Below are positions 35,150-45,839 of a DNA stretch of 64,000 bases, one piece after another. The DNA comes from Tricholoma matsutake (taxonomy: Eukaryota > Basidiomycota > Agaricomycetes > Agaricales > Tricholomataceae). Below the pieces are notes generated by a model. That model worked only from the letters and a program-made list of their open reading frames with translations. It had not been told where the DNA came from and ran no database searches. Positions within the stretch are counted from its first letter, which is position 1. Every line of letters starts with the position of its first letter. The translations under genes were made by a program, and so were the position numbers. The DNA lies in the NCBI GenBank assembly GCA_026075535.2, contig AP026549.1, forward strand, positions 5,828,001 to 5,892,000. Reading direction: 5' to 3'.

Positions 35150-35635
35150 AATTGTAGAATCTGTGATGAATCACTTCTTCAACAAATTCAAAATTTTACT
35201 TCGAGACCTCTCCAAACATCTACGGGTCACGTGATAAGGTTCGTCGAGGTTCGTCAATGGTTTGTCGTTCGTCAGGCACCTATTTTGACACTTTGGATCA
35301 ACAACCCTTCCAACAGTGCCTGATCTCGGAGATATCACTGAATTCAGCTTGTAACTAAAATAGTCGTCCGAATAGAGTAATGTAAATTGTAACTAAACCA
35401 GATCCAATCGGTTGTCTGGTTGCAGCTGTCCTAATGATGAGCGCTGCCTCTCGATCACTGGCAGTCGCAATGTAAGGCAAGGCCTGGCGTCGGCTTATGA
35501 AAGAAAAGGTAGATTACGTATATACAAGTACTTCCGGCTCGTGCCAAAAGGATGAGTAATCGGATGTGGCATGGTGAAACAATGACGTATGCGCAAGTAA
35601 GAGAAGGCGCACTGATATGGGAAGTTGTGTTCTTC

Positions 35636-36047
35636 TGTTAGGGCAACACCCACTATCTGCTAGCTAAGACCATGCGGGTTCTCTCTACAAGAAGGGGGCG
35701 GGATCCGTGCGCATGATGGGGAAATTGATGGTTTTGATGTGAGGGGTTATTAATAGGTAAGTTTGTTGAGATAGGCCTTTCACACCGAAAACATAGGTGG
35801 AATACCTAAGAGAACACAACTGGGGTCCCCTAGGCATATATTTAGGGTTTATATACTATGTTACATATATTGTACATTGTTGTTACCGACGTGCGCGTAC
35901 AGGCACATACATAGTGATGCATGTGAAATAATATTCTCACGCTATCAAAGTGTAGCGTCATTTGGCATCATTTGGTGTAATGTAGTGTAATTCGACATAA
36001 TAAAATGAAAATGAAATTTTATTAGGTAATGGGGCTGTTTCCTAACA
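35636..36047 (-). repeat. 5' LTR of the chromovirus
   Basis: 412 bp with TG...CA ends. It aligns throughout with the 3' LTR, with scattered substitutions and one short insertion, so the insertion is not very recent. Confidence 0.9.
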
Positions 36048-36103
36048 GTTACAGCCCAAGTGGGCAAAAGATTGGGACCAGACCAGACTTTTAAGCACCA
36101 ATT
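36048..36103. mobile_element. Right end of a TAGTGTT-type TIR element (fragment)
   Basis: The sequence GTTACAGCCCAAGTGGGC ... GGACCAGACCAGACTTTTAAGCACCA resembles the right termini of the TIR elements (GGACCAGACCTTTAAACACTA). It lies between the chromovirus and an opposed chromovirus tail, so it is a remnant of an element into which one of them inserted. Confidence 0.4.
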
Positions 36104-36606
36104 GCAAGAATGGTGAATGAGGGGATGAAATTCCAGCCTTACCAAAATTTCACTGAGGGGACAAATGCTATATTTTCTCACCTGGAAGTTGAGGCATAAA
36201 AGGGGGTAATGTTAGGAAACAGCCCCATTACCTAATAAAATTTCATTTTTATTTTACTATGTCAAATGACACTGAATTATGCTACACATGTGAGGCATGA
36301 GAATTTTATTTCACACACATTGATATGTATGCACATGTATGGGCACATCAGTAGTAACAATGTACAATATATGTAACAATATATAAACTCAAATATATGC
36401 CTAGGGGACCTCAGTTGTGCTCTCTTAGATATTCCACAGTCCACCTACACTTGTGGTGCGAAACACCTTCCTCAACCAACTAAGCTATTAATAACCCCTC
36501 ACATCAAAACCATCAACTTCCCCATCACTCATGCACATCCCACCCCCTTCTTGTAGAGAGAACCTGCATGGTCTTAGCTAGCAGATAAGTGGGTGTCACC
36601 ATAACA
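36104..36606 (+). mobile_element. Truncated chromovirus 3' end with LTR, opposite orientation
   Basis: Plus-strand codons 36104-36199 encode the same C-terminal end as the neighbour's pol (ARMVNEGMKFQPYQNFTEGT...SHLEVEA, stop TAA at 36197), then the polypurine tract and an LTR 36210-36606 (TGTTAGGAAACAG...CCATAACA). All upstream parts are absent. It faces the complete element, so the two LTRs at 35636-36047 and 36210-36606 form an inverted pair. Confidence 0.8.
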
Positions 36607-36814
36607 CATAGTAATCCACTGCATCAAGCATCATTTTAATTCCTCTTGCCTCAAAACTTGCTGCACATATGCCTCCTGCAAGCCTGCTCCTCCTTTGACT
36701 TGATTTATCAGTTTAGGTACCCTGTTTACTACTCTAGTTCTTTTATAAGGCTGGATAACATAGTTCTTGACCCCAAGGACACTGTGACTTTGAGTTAATG
36801 ATTGTGAATGCATG
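36607..36814. other. Short unassigned spacer
   Basis: A 60-codon minus frame (36813-36631) has no recognisable content. The spacer links the LTR of the truncated chromovirus to the target duplication of the MULE-like element. Confidence 0.3.
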
Positions 36815-37596
36815 GTCCCTCTTAGTGTTTAAGGGTCCAGTCCAGTTCAGTTTTTTGACCCAAAAACATAAAGACCACAACCTAAACCAGTCCAGGACTG
36901 ACACAGATACTGCTAGAACCAAACTGGACCACCTAGGACCAGTCTTTTCCAGTTAAAAGACCAAAAAAGACTGGTTAAGACTGGTTCAGACTGATGTTTT
37001 GTCATGAAATTTGTCGTATTTATATAACCCATATGTATCTTAGCAAATACTACCCAGACCTTATAACCACTGTACAGATGGACAGACATTGTAATTCCCC
37101 ATCATTCGGTCTAATGTTTAAGACATTTCATCAAGATTTGACTTGGCTATGATCAATATAAAAATACATCTACTGAATGACTCATACTGAACACCAAGAA
37201 ATGTAATGCAACAACCATAGATTATGTGATGCATAGAGTTGGTGACTTTTATCCCCATGCACGTGATGTCCCAAAATGCAAAACTGCTTGCTAAGCTTTG
37301 TGACTCTCAAATTTAGAAGGTGGCATGTAAAGCATAGCAACCGGCACTTTAGCGTGGTTTGAGAAAGGGACCCCAGCACAAATTTGCTGAAGGTGGTGTT
37401 ATGATGTGTAGTATCAAAGTGGCAAGTTAAACAGAGAAATTCACATTAAGGTTCTAAGTAAATATACTTGTAGTGAAATTGACGGCTACTAGGAGGTGTA
37501 AATGAACAATATGCAACTCTGTAAACATGCTATTAAAGCCTCATTAGTGCCACCTGCTGCAACTCCATGATGTTTGCATAGTTGATTGAGCTGGGG

Positions 37597-38018
37597 TCAT
37601 TTGAGCATGTTTAACGAGAAGGTGTTGCATAAATTAAATGTAACTGGGCAGAAGGTTTGGCTTGAAACTGCCATGGGAATCGCATTAAAGGCCCAAGATG
37701 GGCCAGCAAGCATGTGAAGTGAGGGTGCTGCAGATGTGAGAGATGGAGTATTCATCGAAAATGCCATTGCGATGGATGCAGGGGCACACCGTGTAATTGA
37801 TGCAGGGTCAAAATCAGGTACTGGAGATGAAAAATGTGGCGTGTTGAGCAAGACCAATGTCGACACTTCAGGGACACATACTGAGGTGATGTGTGGCTGA
37901 GATGTGGTGGATGGCTGGGATGTGACAGGTGGCTGAGTTTGAGTGGTGATTGTAGGAGCAGATTGTGCATCTGGTTTTGCCTTTTTCCCTGACTGCTGTA
38001 TGGATCAGTGTGTATCTT
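37597..38018 (-). other. Low-complexity continuation after the transposase
   Basis: Minus-strand frames rich in Ser, Thr, Pro and His (SHLSHPSHPPHLSH) follow the transposase stop. They could be an unstructured tail or a second short protein. No domain is visible. Confidence 0.3.
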
Positions 38019-40348
38019 TCATTTGCTTTTGATGCAAACATTCATCACACTTGCAGTTTCCATCCAGGAATGCTGATTTGGCCCAATCTTCTGCTTCAAT
38101 GGTAAAACCATGTTGTCTGAAGTGTTCAAATTATCCATGACTGTACCCAGGTAATTGGACAGTTCCTCCAGTTTGGCTGACATTGAAACCAGAGGGGGAC
38201 TTGCTTGTAATTGTATTGTGAGAGCCAACAGCTTGTTGATTAAGTCATCAATGATAGGTTTGCAACTGGTGTCGGCATTAGGCAAGGAAGATTTGTCGTC
38301 TGAGTCCGAGTCACTGGATCCAATATCAGGCTCCACTGTATCGGTGCAATGAATGGACAGCATAGATGTGGGTACAAGTTTTTCCATTTCAGGGAAATGA
38401 GATGGTGGATTGGGTGGGAGTGGCAAGGGGGGAGCAGGTGGTGATGGGGGCCGGGGTAGAGACATCAAGCATTGAACTGTGCATATATGCTTGCAAAAGC
38501 AAATTGCAGGGAAATCAATGCAATCACAATCATATGCTTTTAGATCAACCCAATATTGCACCTGTGGTTTTGATTGGGACTGTACAAAGAATACACCCTG
38601 ATCTGTATCCTGAGTGATGTGTGCAAGAGAGATAGATTGAGCGCGCTCTTCAATTTGTAGCCGTTGTTGTACCTCAAGATCGGGACCCTCAAACCCTGCC
38701 TCCTGTTGGTGGTGGCGCTGAATGAAATATGGTATTGCTTGATTAACCAAGATGTAGATAAGATGATTGAGGCAACAGTTCTGCTTGCCCTGCATGAAAT
38801 TACCCTTCAAGAGGTGATGCCATGCTTCAACAAGCATGTTTGTATCACATTCTTAAAATATAGTTTGGTCCTGTCAGTATACTGCTGACCACAACTTGAT
38901 ACCATTAAGCCAGTTGGTCTCGAGATAATCCTTGAAGCTCTTGGGTGACAATTCTCATATCTTGCTCCAAGCGGCCCAAAATTTTGTGAGATCAGTGATC
39001 CTAATCCAGCTCTTAAGATGATCCCAGAGTACTGGAAATGCATGAATTGAGAAATGCTGTTGCCAGGCATGAAGAACGTGCCACTAGCACAGCAAAATGG
39101 CTGACTCAGGATAGGCGCGATGGATCGGGTTCATTTGTGCATGATCTTTATCAGACATGAAGATCTCGGGAATAACATGGGGATTTTGGGTTTGGATCGT
39201 GCTCAGGAAATGGACAATTGTTTCTTCAGTCCCATTTGATGAGATCATCCAAGTAGCAGGCATGCCTAATCCAGCTTAATTAGGGGAGTGCTCGAGAATG
39301 AATGAATAAAGACCAAATCATACCATGTCCCCATCAATCTCGGACAAGAAGAGTAAACAGACTCATGTTTTCATAATGTGTCATGTTATGAGTAGCATCA
39401 ACCCCAGCGTAGCGAGAAGCATGTTTGCGCCAGCATTTCTGTTGGTACTGTGTCTGGATTATCATTATAAAAGTGTCCTTTGCCAACCCCGAGTCAATAG
39501 GAGGTGAATCAGAACTACTTTTCAATGAGACAAAATGGCCTTGCTCTCATAATTTCTCAACCCACTCTAATACGGATGCACTGTCCTGAGATGCCAACCG
39601 AATAGTTTCCTCCTCTATCATTTTTTCAATTCTATGTACATCCGCATGCGTGACAAACTCGCTACAACATATTTGACCTGATTGGAGGTTATTGACATTT
39701 TCCTCAGTATAGAGCTGGCCTTGAATCTGCTCAAGCTTGTTCTCATGTCAGTCATGATGACCGGATAAGATTGACAGCCATTCAACATACCACTTTTTTC
39801 AGCTCAACTCCCAAATGTAGCAGATGCTCGATCTCTGTTTGTGTCTTCTTTGGCAGACGTGTGAATCTTGCATTCTGATTTCCAATCTCATGTGAGTGCT
39901 GATCCTTGTATAGACCAAGAATAATATTGGTTCCAGGGTAGAAGGCAATAGTCAGCCAACAGGGACATCCTGTATGCTTCAACGGGACCTTGTGCATCCA
40001 GGCATGCTTCTTTTGACAGTGGCTCTTTCCTCCTGCAAAACCATGGCCACAAATATATATATGCCACTTGTTCCAGAGCTTTGGTGTGTCCAGGGTGTTG
40101 TTGCGGCGGAGCTCTTTACAGATTAGCTCAATGGTTTCTGATTCTTCCTCTTTTTGATGCCACACCTCGAACTCAGATAGACTCGACCACTTCAAGTCAA
40201 ATCCATGAGCAAGATCATACTCAAATGACCCACAAAGATTCACGGGAGGCGTGTCTGATACATTTGGCACGCTCACGTTGCTTTGATTGTCAACCTTGAA
40301 TGATGCGACTGGCATGTCAGGACAGGGGCTACTGAGATGGTGAAGCAC
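38019..40348 (-). pseudogene. MULE-type transposase with SWIM zinc finger, broken
   Basis: Pieces in order on the minus strand: 40348-39782, a DNA-binding-like N-terminus (188 codons, with WHIYICGHGFAGGKSHCQKKHAW and HKVPLKHTGCPCWLTIAFYPG, ending in DQHSHEIGNQNARFTRLPKK); 39525-39334, a catalytic-core piece GVDATHNMTHYENMSLFTLLVRD; and 38837-38019, a C-terminal half with the SWIM finger YDCDCIDFPAICFCKHICTVQ (CxC...CxH). This order is that of MULE transposases. At least two intervening stops or frameshifts separate them, so it is probably inactive. The family cuts and pastes DNA between terminal inverted repeats in the nucleus. Confidence 0.75.
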
Positions 40349-41011
40349 TGGGAGGTCTGGACAGCAGTTTGAATACTGAGAATGACATAGGCAGGGGTAA
40401 AGAACAATTTATCATGCATTCTGTAAGTATTACAAGCCATGGTGGCCTGGTAGCCCTCAGCTGGTCGCTATGTGTGCCTGAGGTGCGACATTCCATGCTA
40501 TTTTGAGTGACTTATGTAAACACTTTCCCAATTTGGTGGTCACATGCATGGGGAAGAATCTCAACACCTGATGCATAGCATGCATTGACAAATGGTGGGA
40601 GTATTATTATACATGTTAGTCCTATGATCATTAATAGAATCAAGCAAATGATCAACATATGAGTAAGATGAAATGAAAATCAATCTGATACAACAAAATA
40701 CTCATACAAAAATAGATTTGGTTATATCTTGCTCAATTCTTAACTATTTTTTATGAACCAGAGGTCGAATTTGCCGGATTTCATGTGGGAACATGGTCCA
40801 ATATATGTTCCCATGATAAAACTGGTCCTAACTGGTTTGGACCAGTTTTCTTCAGTTTTACAACATTTTTCAAAATGGAAAGACTGCTAACTGAACTGCA
40901 AAAGACTGGTCCATAAATAGACCACTGGTCCGGTCTTTTCCAGTACAATTCAGTCCAATTTTGGTCTTTTTTTCGGTCCTATGGACTGGACCCTTCAACA
41001 CTAGTCCCTCT

Positions 41012-41938
41012 GCTGCCTTCAACCTTCTTATATGTTATTCCCATTATTATTCTTGTCCTCTATATGATATTCCAGTATTTTTATACATTTCTCTTCTCTC
41101 ATATGTGACATGCTTACACTATAATACTCTTTTTTGCATATCTATACTTCAGAATGACTTTTTTGCCTAGGGACAATATTGGGGCAAAACTGGCTATACA
41201 GGTGCATAACTATATCATCAAATGTTGTTATGAGATTTTCTTGAGGCACCCCAGAGAGGTTTTGTCCATACAGCAGCCAACCTCCTGTTCCCTCTCTAAT
41301 GCCACCTCAGCTAGAATTTTGCACCACAAGCACAGGAGTTACAGAGTCACAATGGAAGGAAAAGATGTAGGCATGAATTTATTAATATTTTGCATACCCA
41401 GTGCTGCATTGATGAGAGCTGAGAATTTTGCAGGAAATAGGAGGGACCTCTCAAATGTATTTTATGTAGTGTTTCAAGGTCTGGTCCTGTGGACTGAAAA
41501 AATACCAGGAACTAAACTGAGCCTAACTGAAAAAGATGTGACCAAAACTATTTTACTACAGGTATTTGTCATGATTTGAATGATTTTGATTGTACTGCTT
41601 ATAACTTGTGCTACAAAAATGTTGGGTACAATTGAACACCATACAATACATAGCAATAACACACATAAGCATATATTAGTGATGTGCAAGGCTCGGCCCA
41701 AAGCCCTGAAGCCCGGGCTGCCAAGCCCCAGAAGCCTGAGCCGAGCCAAGCCTTGGAGTGGGCTTGGTAGGGCTCAGGGCTTGGCTGATATGCATGCACT
41801 GTAGATCTTCATCATATGCATCTCACATCTTCATGATAAATTGAAGCATCTGTGATCCATACTTATGTTTTCCCATTGCCTTGAACATATAGATCCACAG
41901 TAGGAAAGTTGCCTCTACTCAACCAATGTCTCCAGCAT
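41012..41938. other. Mixed repeat debris
   Basis: It holds a second left terminus of the TAGTGTT family at 41467 (TAGTGTTTCAAGGTCTGGTC) whose right end is not found. At 41677 follows the start of another MITE-like repeat (TAGTGATGTGCAAGGCTCGG) with many inverted GGGCTTGG/CCAAGCCC blocks to 41790. No gene was recognised. Confidence 0.5.
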
Positions 41939-42900
41939 TCATTGCATGACTGAGTTCAAGATACAGAAGCTCATCACGATTATAAAGAGCTTGATTTTTG
42001 AGAGCTTGTCTTGTTCATTTCTGGTCTTATTCCTTGCCTTGCTGATGGTCAGTGTCATTGCAATATACTTTTTGACTATTGATCCAGACATTTCTACTAT
42101 CAGATCCCAGCTTGGTTTTGACCTAGCAAAGTCTTCAAGAGAAACCCAATTGGAATCTTGAGTGATTGCTTTGAGCTGCCAGCAATCTAACATTGACGCC
42201 CAGACATCATGAAAAATCACATCATGCATTTGACAAAATCTGGGGTTTGTTCCATATTTTCCTGTGTCATCTGGTCTGAGAATGCCTGCATGGTGAAATA
42301 GACTATTCTCATCAATTTCTGAGTCTTTTGGCTGCACCCATGTCCTCCAAAGTGCATCTTGAAATGGAAAAGGCCAGGTAAGAAGACAACATACAGAAAA
42401 CACTGCTTTGGTGTTGCCTCAATGCTTTATGAATCCTGAACAGCATCAAGCCACTCTTTTGTTAAAAGATCACCATGGATAAGTAGAATGTGCTCAGACA
42501 TGTCTATATCTTTCTCAGGATCAAACTTTTTATCCTCTGGCTCTCCAATCCCACCCTGATGCAGCAGAGCCTCGAGTACTTTGACATTTCCATCAGGAGT
42601 TGACTCTTTCATATTCATAGACTGATAGGGGATCTGCATGGTCTGGTGAAGAGGAATCTGATTTATGGCTATTGGTTGTGCCAGGTGTGGTGACAGGAAT
42701 CCAAAGTGTTCTCCTCATTGAATTAAGATGTTGCAGATATGCAGTATAATTCACCAACTGTGGACTGAGATTCTGACCCAGAGCCTTTCTGGATGAGCTG
42801 CATACTGAGATCATTCACTTTGATCTTGATAGGCTGTGCTGATGGGGATGGGTTTTTAGGACCTTTTTCCCAATAATGCTGGGAACACTGGAGAACCTTG
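41939..42900 (-). pseudogene. DUF6589 protein, 3' half, split by copia element
   Basis: Minus-strand pieces match the family's central and C-terminal blocks: EHILLIHGDLLTKEWLDAVQ (about 42490-42430), FPFQDALWRTWVQPKD, DENSLFHHAGILRPDDTGKYGTNP, QMHDVIFHDVWASMLDCW and WDLIVEMSGSIVKKYIA (42370-42040). Frames change several times. The upstream part continues at 58785 beyond the inserted element. DUF6589 proteins are abundant in Agaricomycetes and of unknown function. Members are often repeated next to transposons, so this may itself be a mobile-element gene. Confidence 0.75.
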
Positions 42901-42905
42901 GGGCC

Positions 42906-43271
42906 TGTTGAGATTCACACTGTGATCATGCAATCAGCACATTTGATGTGTGCTCTATTCTTAGTGCATCCCTTTGATGCATGCTCTATTCTTAGCATAT
43001 CCCTTTGATGTGCTAGGACAAATAACTCATAGATACCTTTCTCTCGTTATCCCTTTGTTAGATTGAACTTATATATACAGGTAGATAGATATTCGGCTAC
43101 CTCAGTCACTTATACAAGGACTGAGGTGAGCACTACTTTGTATTATCTGTTACTGATTACTTACTGTACCTTAGATTATTCTTGTATACTCTAGGTACAG
43201 TCTACATTGAATATAGTCACTTATACAAGGACTGACATTATTCTTGTATACTCTAGGATTGATTCTCTACA
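42906..43271 (+). repeat. 5' LTR of copia element 1
   Basis: 366 bp. Compared with the 3' LTR it holds a direct duplication around TGCTCTATTCTTAG (about 42949 and 42981). A perfect 9-bp stem ACCTCAGTC / GACTGAGGT with an 11-nt loop (about 43099-43127) lies just after the TATATATACAG core. Confidence 0.9.
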
Positions 43272-43282
43272 GGTTATGGGCC
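43272..43282 (+). other. Primer binding site, initiator tRNA half-molecule
   Basis: GGTTATGGGCC directly follows the LTR. Its complement GGCCCATAACC is the anticodon stem-loop of initiator tRNA-Met (anticodon CAT), the primer used by Drosophila copia after tRNA cleavage. The same 11 bases follow the LTR of copia element 2. Confidence 0.75.
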
Positions 43283-43494
43283 ACTCCCATTGTTGAAATG
43301 ATGGTAGAGATCTCCTAGCCACTCCACATTTTTCTACGTCATTGTTTTTGATCTAATGAACTTTATCCCTGGTTCCATCCTGGATCATGGACTTATTACT
43401 TGTGATTGATGCCTTGCAGCACCCCCTTTCCCTTTGTTAAACCTTGCATCTTGCTACCAACCCTCTAGACCTTACTGAATATCCAGTCATTGCC

Positions 43495-44203
43495 ATGGGT
43501 GTGGAATATAACCCTACTGAAAATTCTGTCTCTCTTATTAAGCTCTCGGTCCAATACTCTGGTGTTAAATTGGACAAGATCAAGTCTAACTACAAAGAAT
43601 GGTGTGAGGACATTACCATTGCTCTCTCTCTCAACAGCCTATATGAATATGTCTCTGGGGCCATCCCATCCCCCCACAATGGAAACATGAGCCCTTGTGA
43701 ACTGGTCTGCTAATGCATGCCTCACTTACACTTTCTTAGCATCCAGTGTTGCCACTATGGAATGCCCTTTTCTCGACATGACAAAGGGGCCTGAGGTGAA
43801 TTGAAAAACACTCCAGAATCACCACCAGAAGGAAGGCCCAGTTCGCCAAGTTCAACTCCTACAACAGGCACTTTCCATCCAGTGCACAAAGGATGTCCCA
43901 CTCCCCCAGACTGCTGATCAAATCTGTACCTTGATTGAATGGGTGTTTGCCATGGGTGATATCAAGGCTGACCTCCTTTGTTCCATCACTCTCCTGAATT
44001 CCCTCAGTGACCACTTCCCTCATACACAATCTATCATTTCCCGAGACCTTGTGACATCCATGGAATCTTCCCCATACACATCAAAGGATATCCATCAGTT
44101 TCTAGAAAACAAACAGTCATTAGTTGAGAATGATCAACACAATGACTCCAAGTCTAATGTCACATTGACCACCTGCACCAAACCACCAAAATCATCCAAC
44201 TGA
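43495..44203 (+). pseudogene. copia 1 gag, frame-shifted
   Basis: ATG 43495 opens MGVEYNPTENSVSLIKLS...YSGVKLDKIKSNYKEWCEDITIAL, the typical start of copia gag. A frameshift occurs near 43713 and a second frame (43931-44203) continues with the UBN2-like helical part. A knuckle is not recognisable. Confidence 0.7.
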
Positions 44204-44228
44204 ATTTTGCATCAAACAGGGCAGGGGG

Positions 44229-45509
44229 ATGGCTGGGAAGACTATTGATGAGTCCAAAGCTGCCCATCAGCTCATGCTTGAGAAGAAAAGAGATGGGGGT
44301 AATGTGTCCAAGGTACCGGTTACTATGAAAGATGTCAATGGCCATGCCTTCATGGTCATGATCGACCCTGCCACTTTCTCTAACCCACCAGAATTCACCG
44401 GCATCACCTCAGATCCTATTCCCACCACCTCCATTGACAAAGTCAAATATGAGGGATGGATGGCGGTTGAGGAGGAGCCTACAATGTCCATTGACTGGAC
44501 ACAACATTCTACTCAGCTTCCTAGGGACACATTCACTGTTGAACCACTCAACCAAACCATGCACACTCAAATGTCCATTGACGAATTTCCATTCATTGTA
44601 GACTCAGGTGCCACAGTTCATATCTCTCCTGACCGCACTGATTTCATATCACTTTGCCCCACCAGACCTCACTCTGTAAAGGGTGTCGGAGGTTCATCAA
44701 TCGCTGCCATTGGGGTCAGGGACATCAAATTACAGATAGCCCGGGGCACATCAATTATCTTACATAATGCACTTTACATCCCAAATGTGATGGTGCACCT
44801 CATATCAGTTGGCTGCCTCACTGATGATTCTAATGCCACTGCTTACTTTGATTCTTCTTCCTGCTGGATAACCAATAAATCCACTGGGACTCTTATTGCT
44901 TGTGGACCACGCCTCCCCACAAAACAACTCTACAGCCTTACCCTTCATTCCACAACCATCGAACACACCTTCACCCTTCATGGCACCCCCACTCTTGAAA
45001 CCTGGCATCATCATCTTGGCCATGCCAATTACCAATCCCTGTGGGATATGGCTAAGAAAGGAATACTCATGGGTGCATCAGTCTCCTCCATCTTGAGACC
45101 GTCCAAATGTGGTGCATGTATCCTTGGCAAACAGATGAGAACACCAGTACCAAAGAAATGGGAACAGGGTGAGGGACATAGGGTGATGCAGAAATTGGAG
45201 AAGGTGTGGGTAGACTTATCTGGCCCTCATGCTGTTAGATCTTGTACTGGAAATGAATATGTGATGGATATCATTGACGATCATACCTCCTTCCTGTGGT
45301 CCATCCCACTTAAGAATAAAGACAACACATTTCCAGAACTGAAGGCTTGGGAGCTCGCTTGTGAAGCTGAGATGGGACTGAAAGTTGGGACATACATCAC
45401 GGATAATGGTGAATTGAAATCACATGAGATGGAAGCATGGCTCAAATCCAGGGGAGTCAGCCAGTGTTTCACTGCGCCACACACATCTGTGCATATTGGA
45501 TGTGTTGAG
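44229..45509 (+). pseudogene. copia 1 protease and integrase N-terminal part
   Basis: A frame of more than 420 codons is cut at 45514 by copia element 2. It holds the retropepsin site VDSGATVHISPDRTDF (about 44600), the GAG-pre-integrase zinc domain HHHLGHANYQSLWDMAKKGI...CGACILGKQ (about 45008-45135) and the integrase core start (KVWVDLSGP, YVMDIIDDHTSFLWSIPLK, ITDNGELKSHEMEAWLKSRGV). Joining at the duplication TGTAT restores the frame to 50424. Protease motif and integrase Asp residues look intact. Confidence 0.85.
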
Positions 45510-45514
45510 TGTAT

Positions 45515-45772
45515 TGTTGCAGCTGCAGGGTGACCGGTACATGAGAGGACTAAAGGTTATAACCTCAGTGAATATATAGAAAGCACTGTATTGAGAACTA
45601 TGTACCTAAAGGTTATACTATGAAATAGTGAGCAATGAATATGATACATTAGCTATCAAGAAAATAACTTACACCTCAGTGAATATATAGAAAGCACTGA
45701 GGTGTCTACAAGACACGACAAAAATTTACCAACATGGATTATGTAAGTCACTCAGATAATACAAGTCCAACA
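45515..45772 (-). repeat. 3' LTR of copia element 2
   Basis: TGTTGCAGCTGCAGG...CAAGTCCAACA. A direct repeat ACCTCAGTGAATATATAGAA occurs twice within the LTR (about 45570 and 45673). Confidence 0.9.
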
Positions 45773-45839
45773 CTCCCCCTCAAGATGACAATGGATCAAG
45801 CGAGCCCAAGGAGCTCTTGAAACTTTTGGAATTTGCCAT

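Larger units (their letters stand above)
29842..36047 (-). mobile_element. Ty3/gypsy chromovirus, nearly complete
   Basis: LTRs 29842-30222 and 35636-36047 (TGTTAGG...CCTAACA) enclose, on the minus strand, gag and then one long pol frame with protease, reverse transcriptase, RNase H, integrase and C-terminal chromodomain. A polypurine tract (GGCATAAAAGGGGGGTAA on the minus strand) touches the 3' LTR at 30223. Pol is broken only by single stop codons. The flanks ATGGT and GTTAC do not form a target duplication. Chromodomains steer integration towards heterochromatin. Confidence 0.92.
36823..41003 (-). mobile_element. MULE-like DNA transposon, possible autonomous partner of the TAGTGTT family
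   Basis: The ends are TAGTGTTTAAGGGTCCAGTC and GGACTGGACCCTTCAACACTA on opposite strands, flanked by a perfect 8-bp duplication GTCCCTCT (36815-36822 and 41004-41011). The first and last 200 bp repeat GACTGGT/ACCAGTC many times, which is the usual place for transposase binding sites. The interior encodes, on the minus strand, a transposase remnant with a SWIM zinc finger. The shared ends make it a candidate source of transposase for elements 25056, 50978, 52954 and 55077. Confidence 0.85.

Noticed and set aside
36823..41003. Assignment as a hAT element from the 8-bp duplication and TAGTG ends
   Set aside because: The encoded remnants (DATHN core, SWIM finger) are MULE-type, and no hAT dimerisation domain was seen. 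The question is kept open in the findings.
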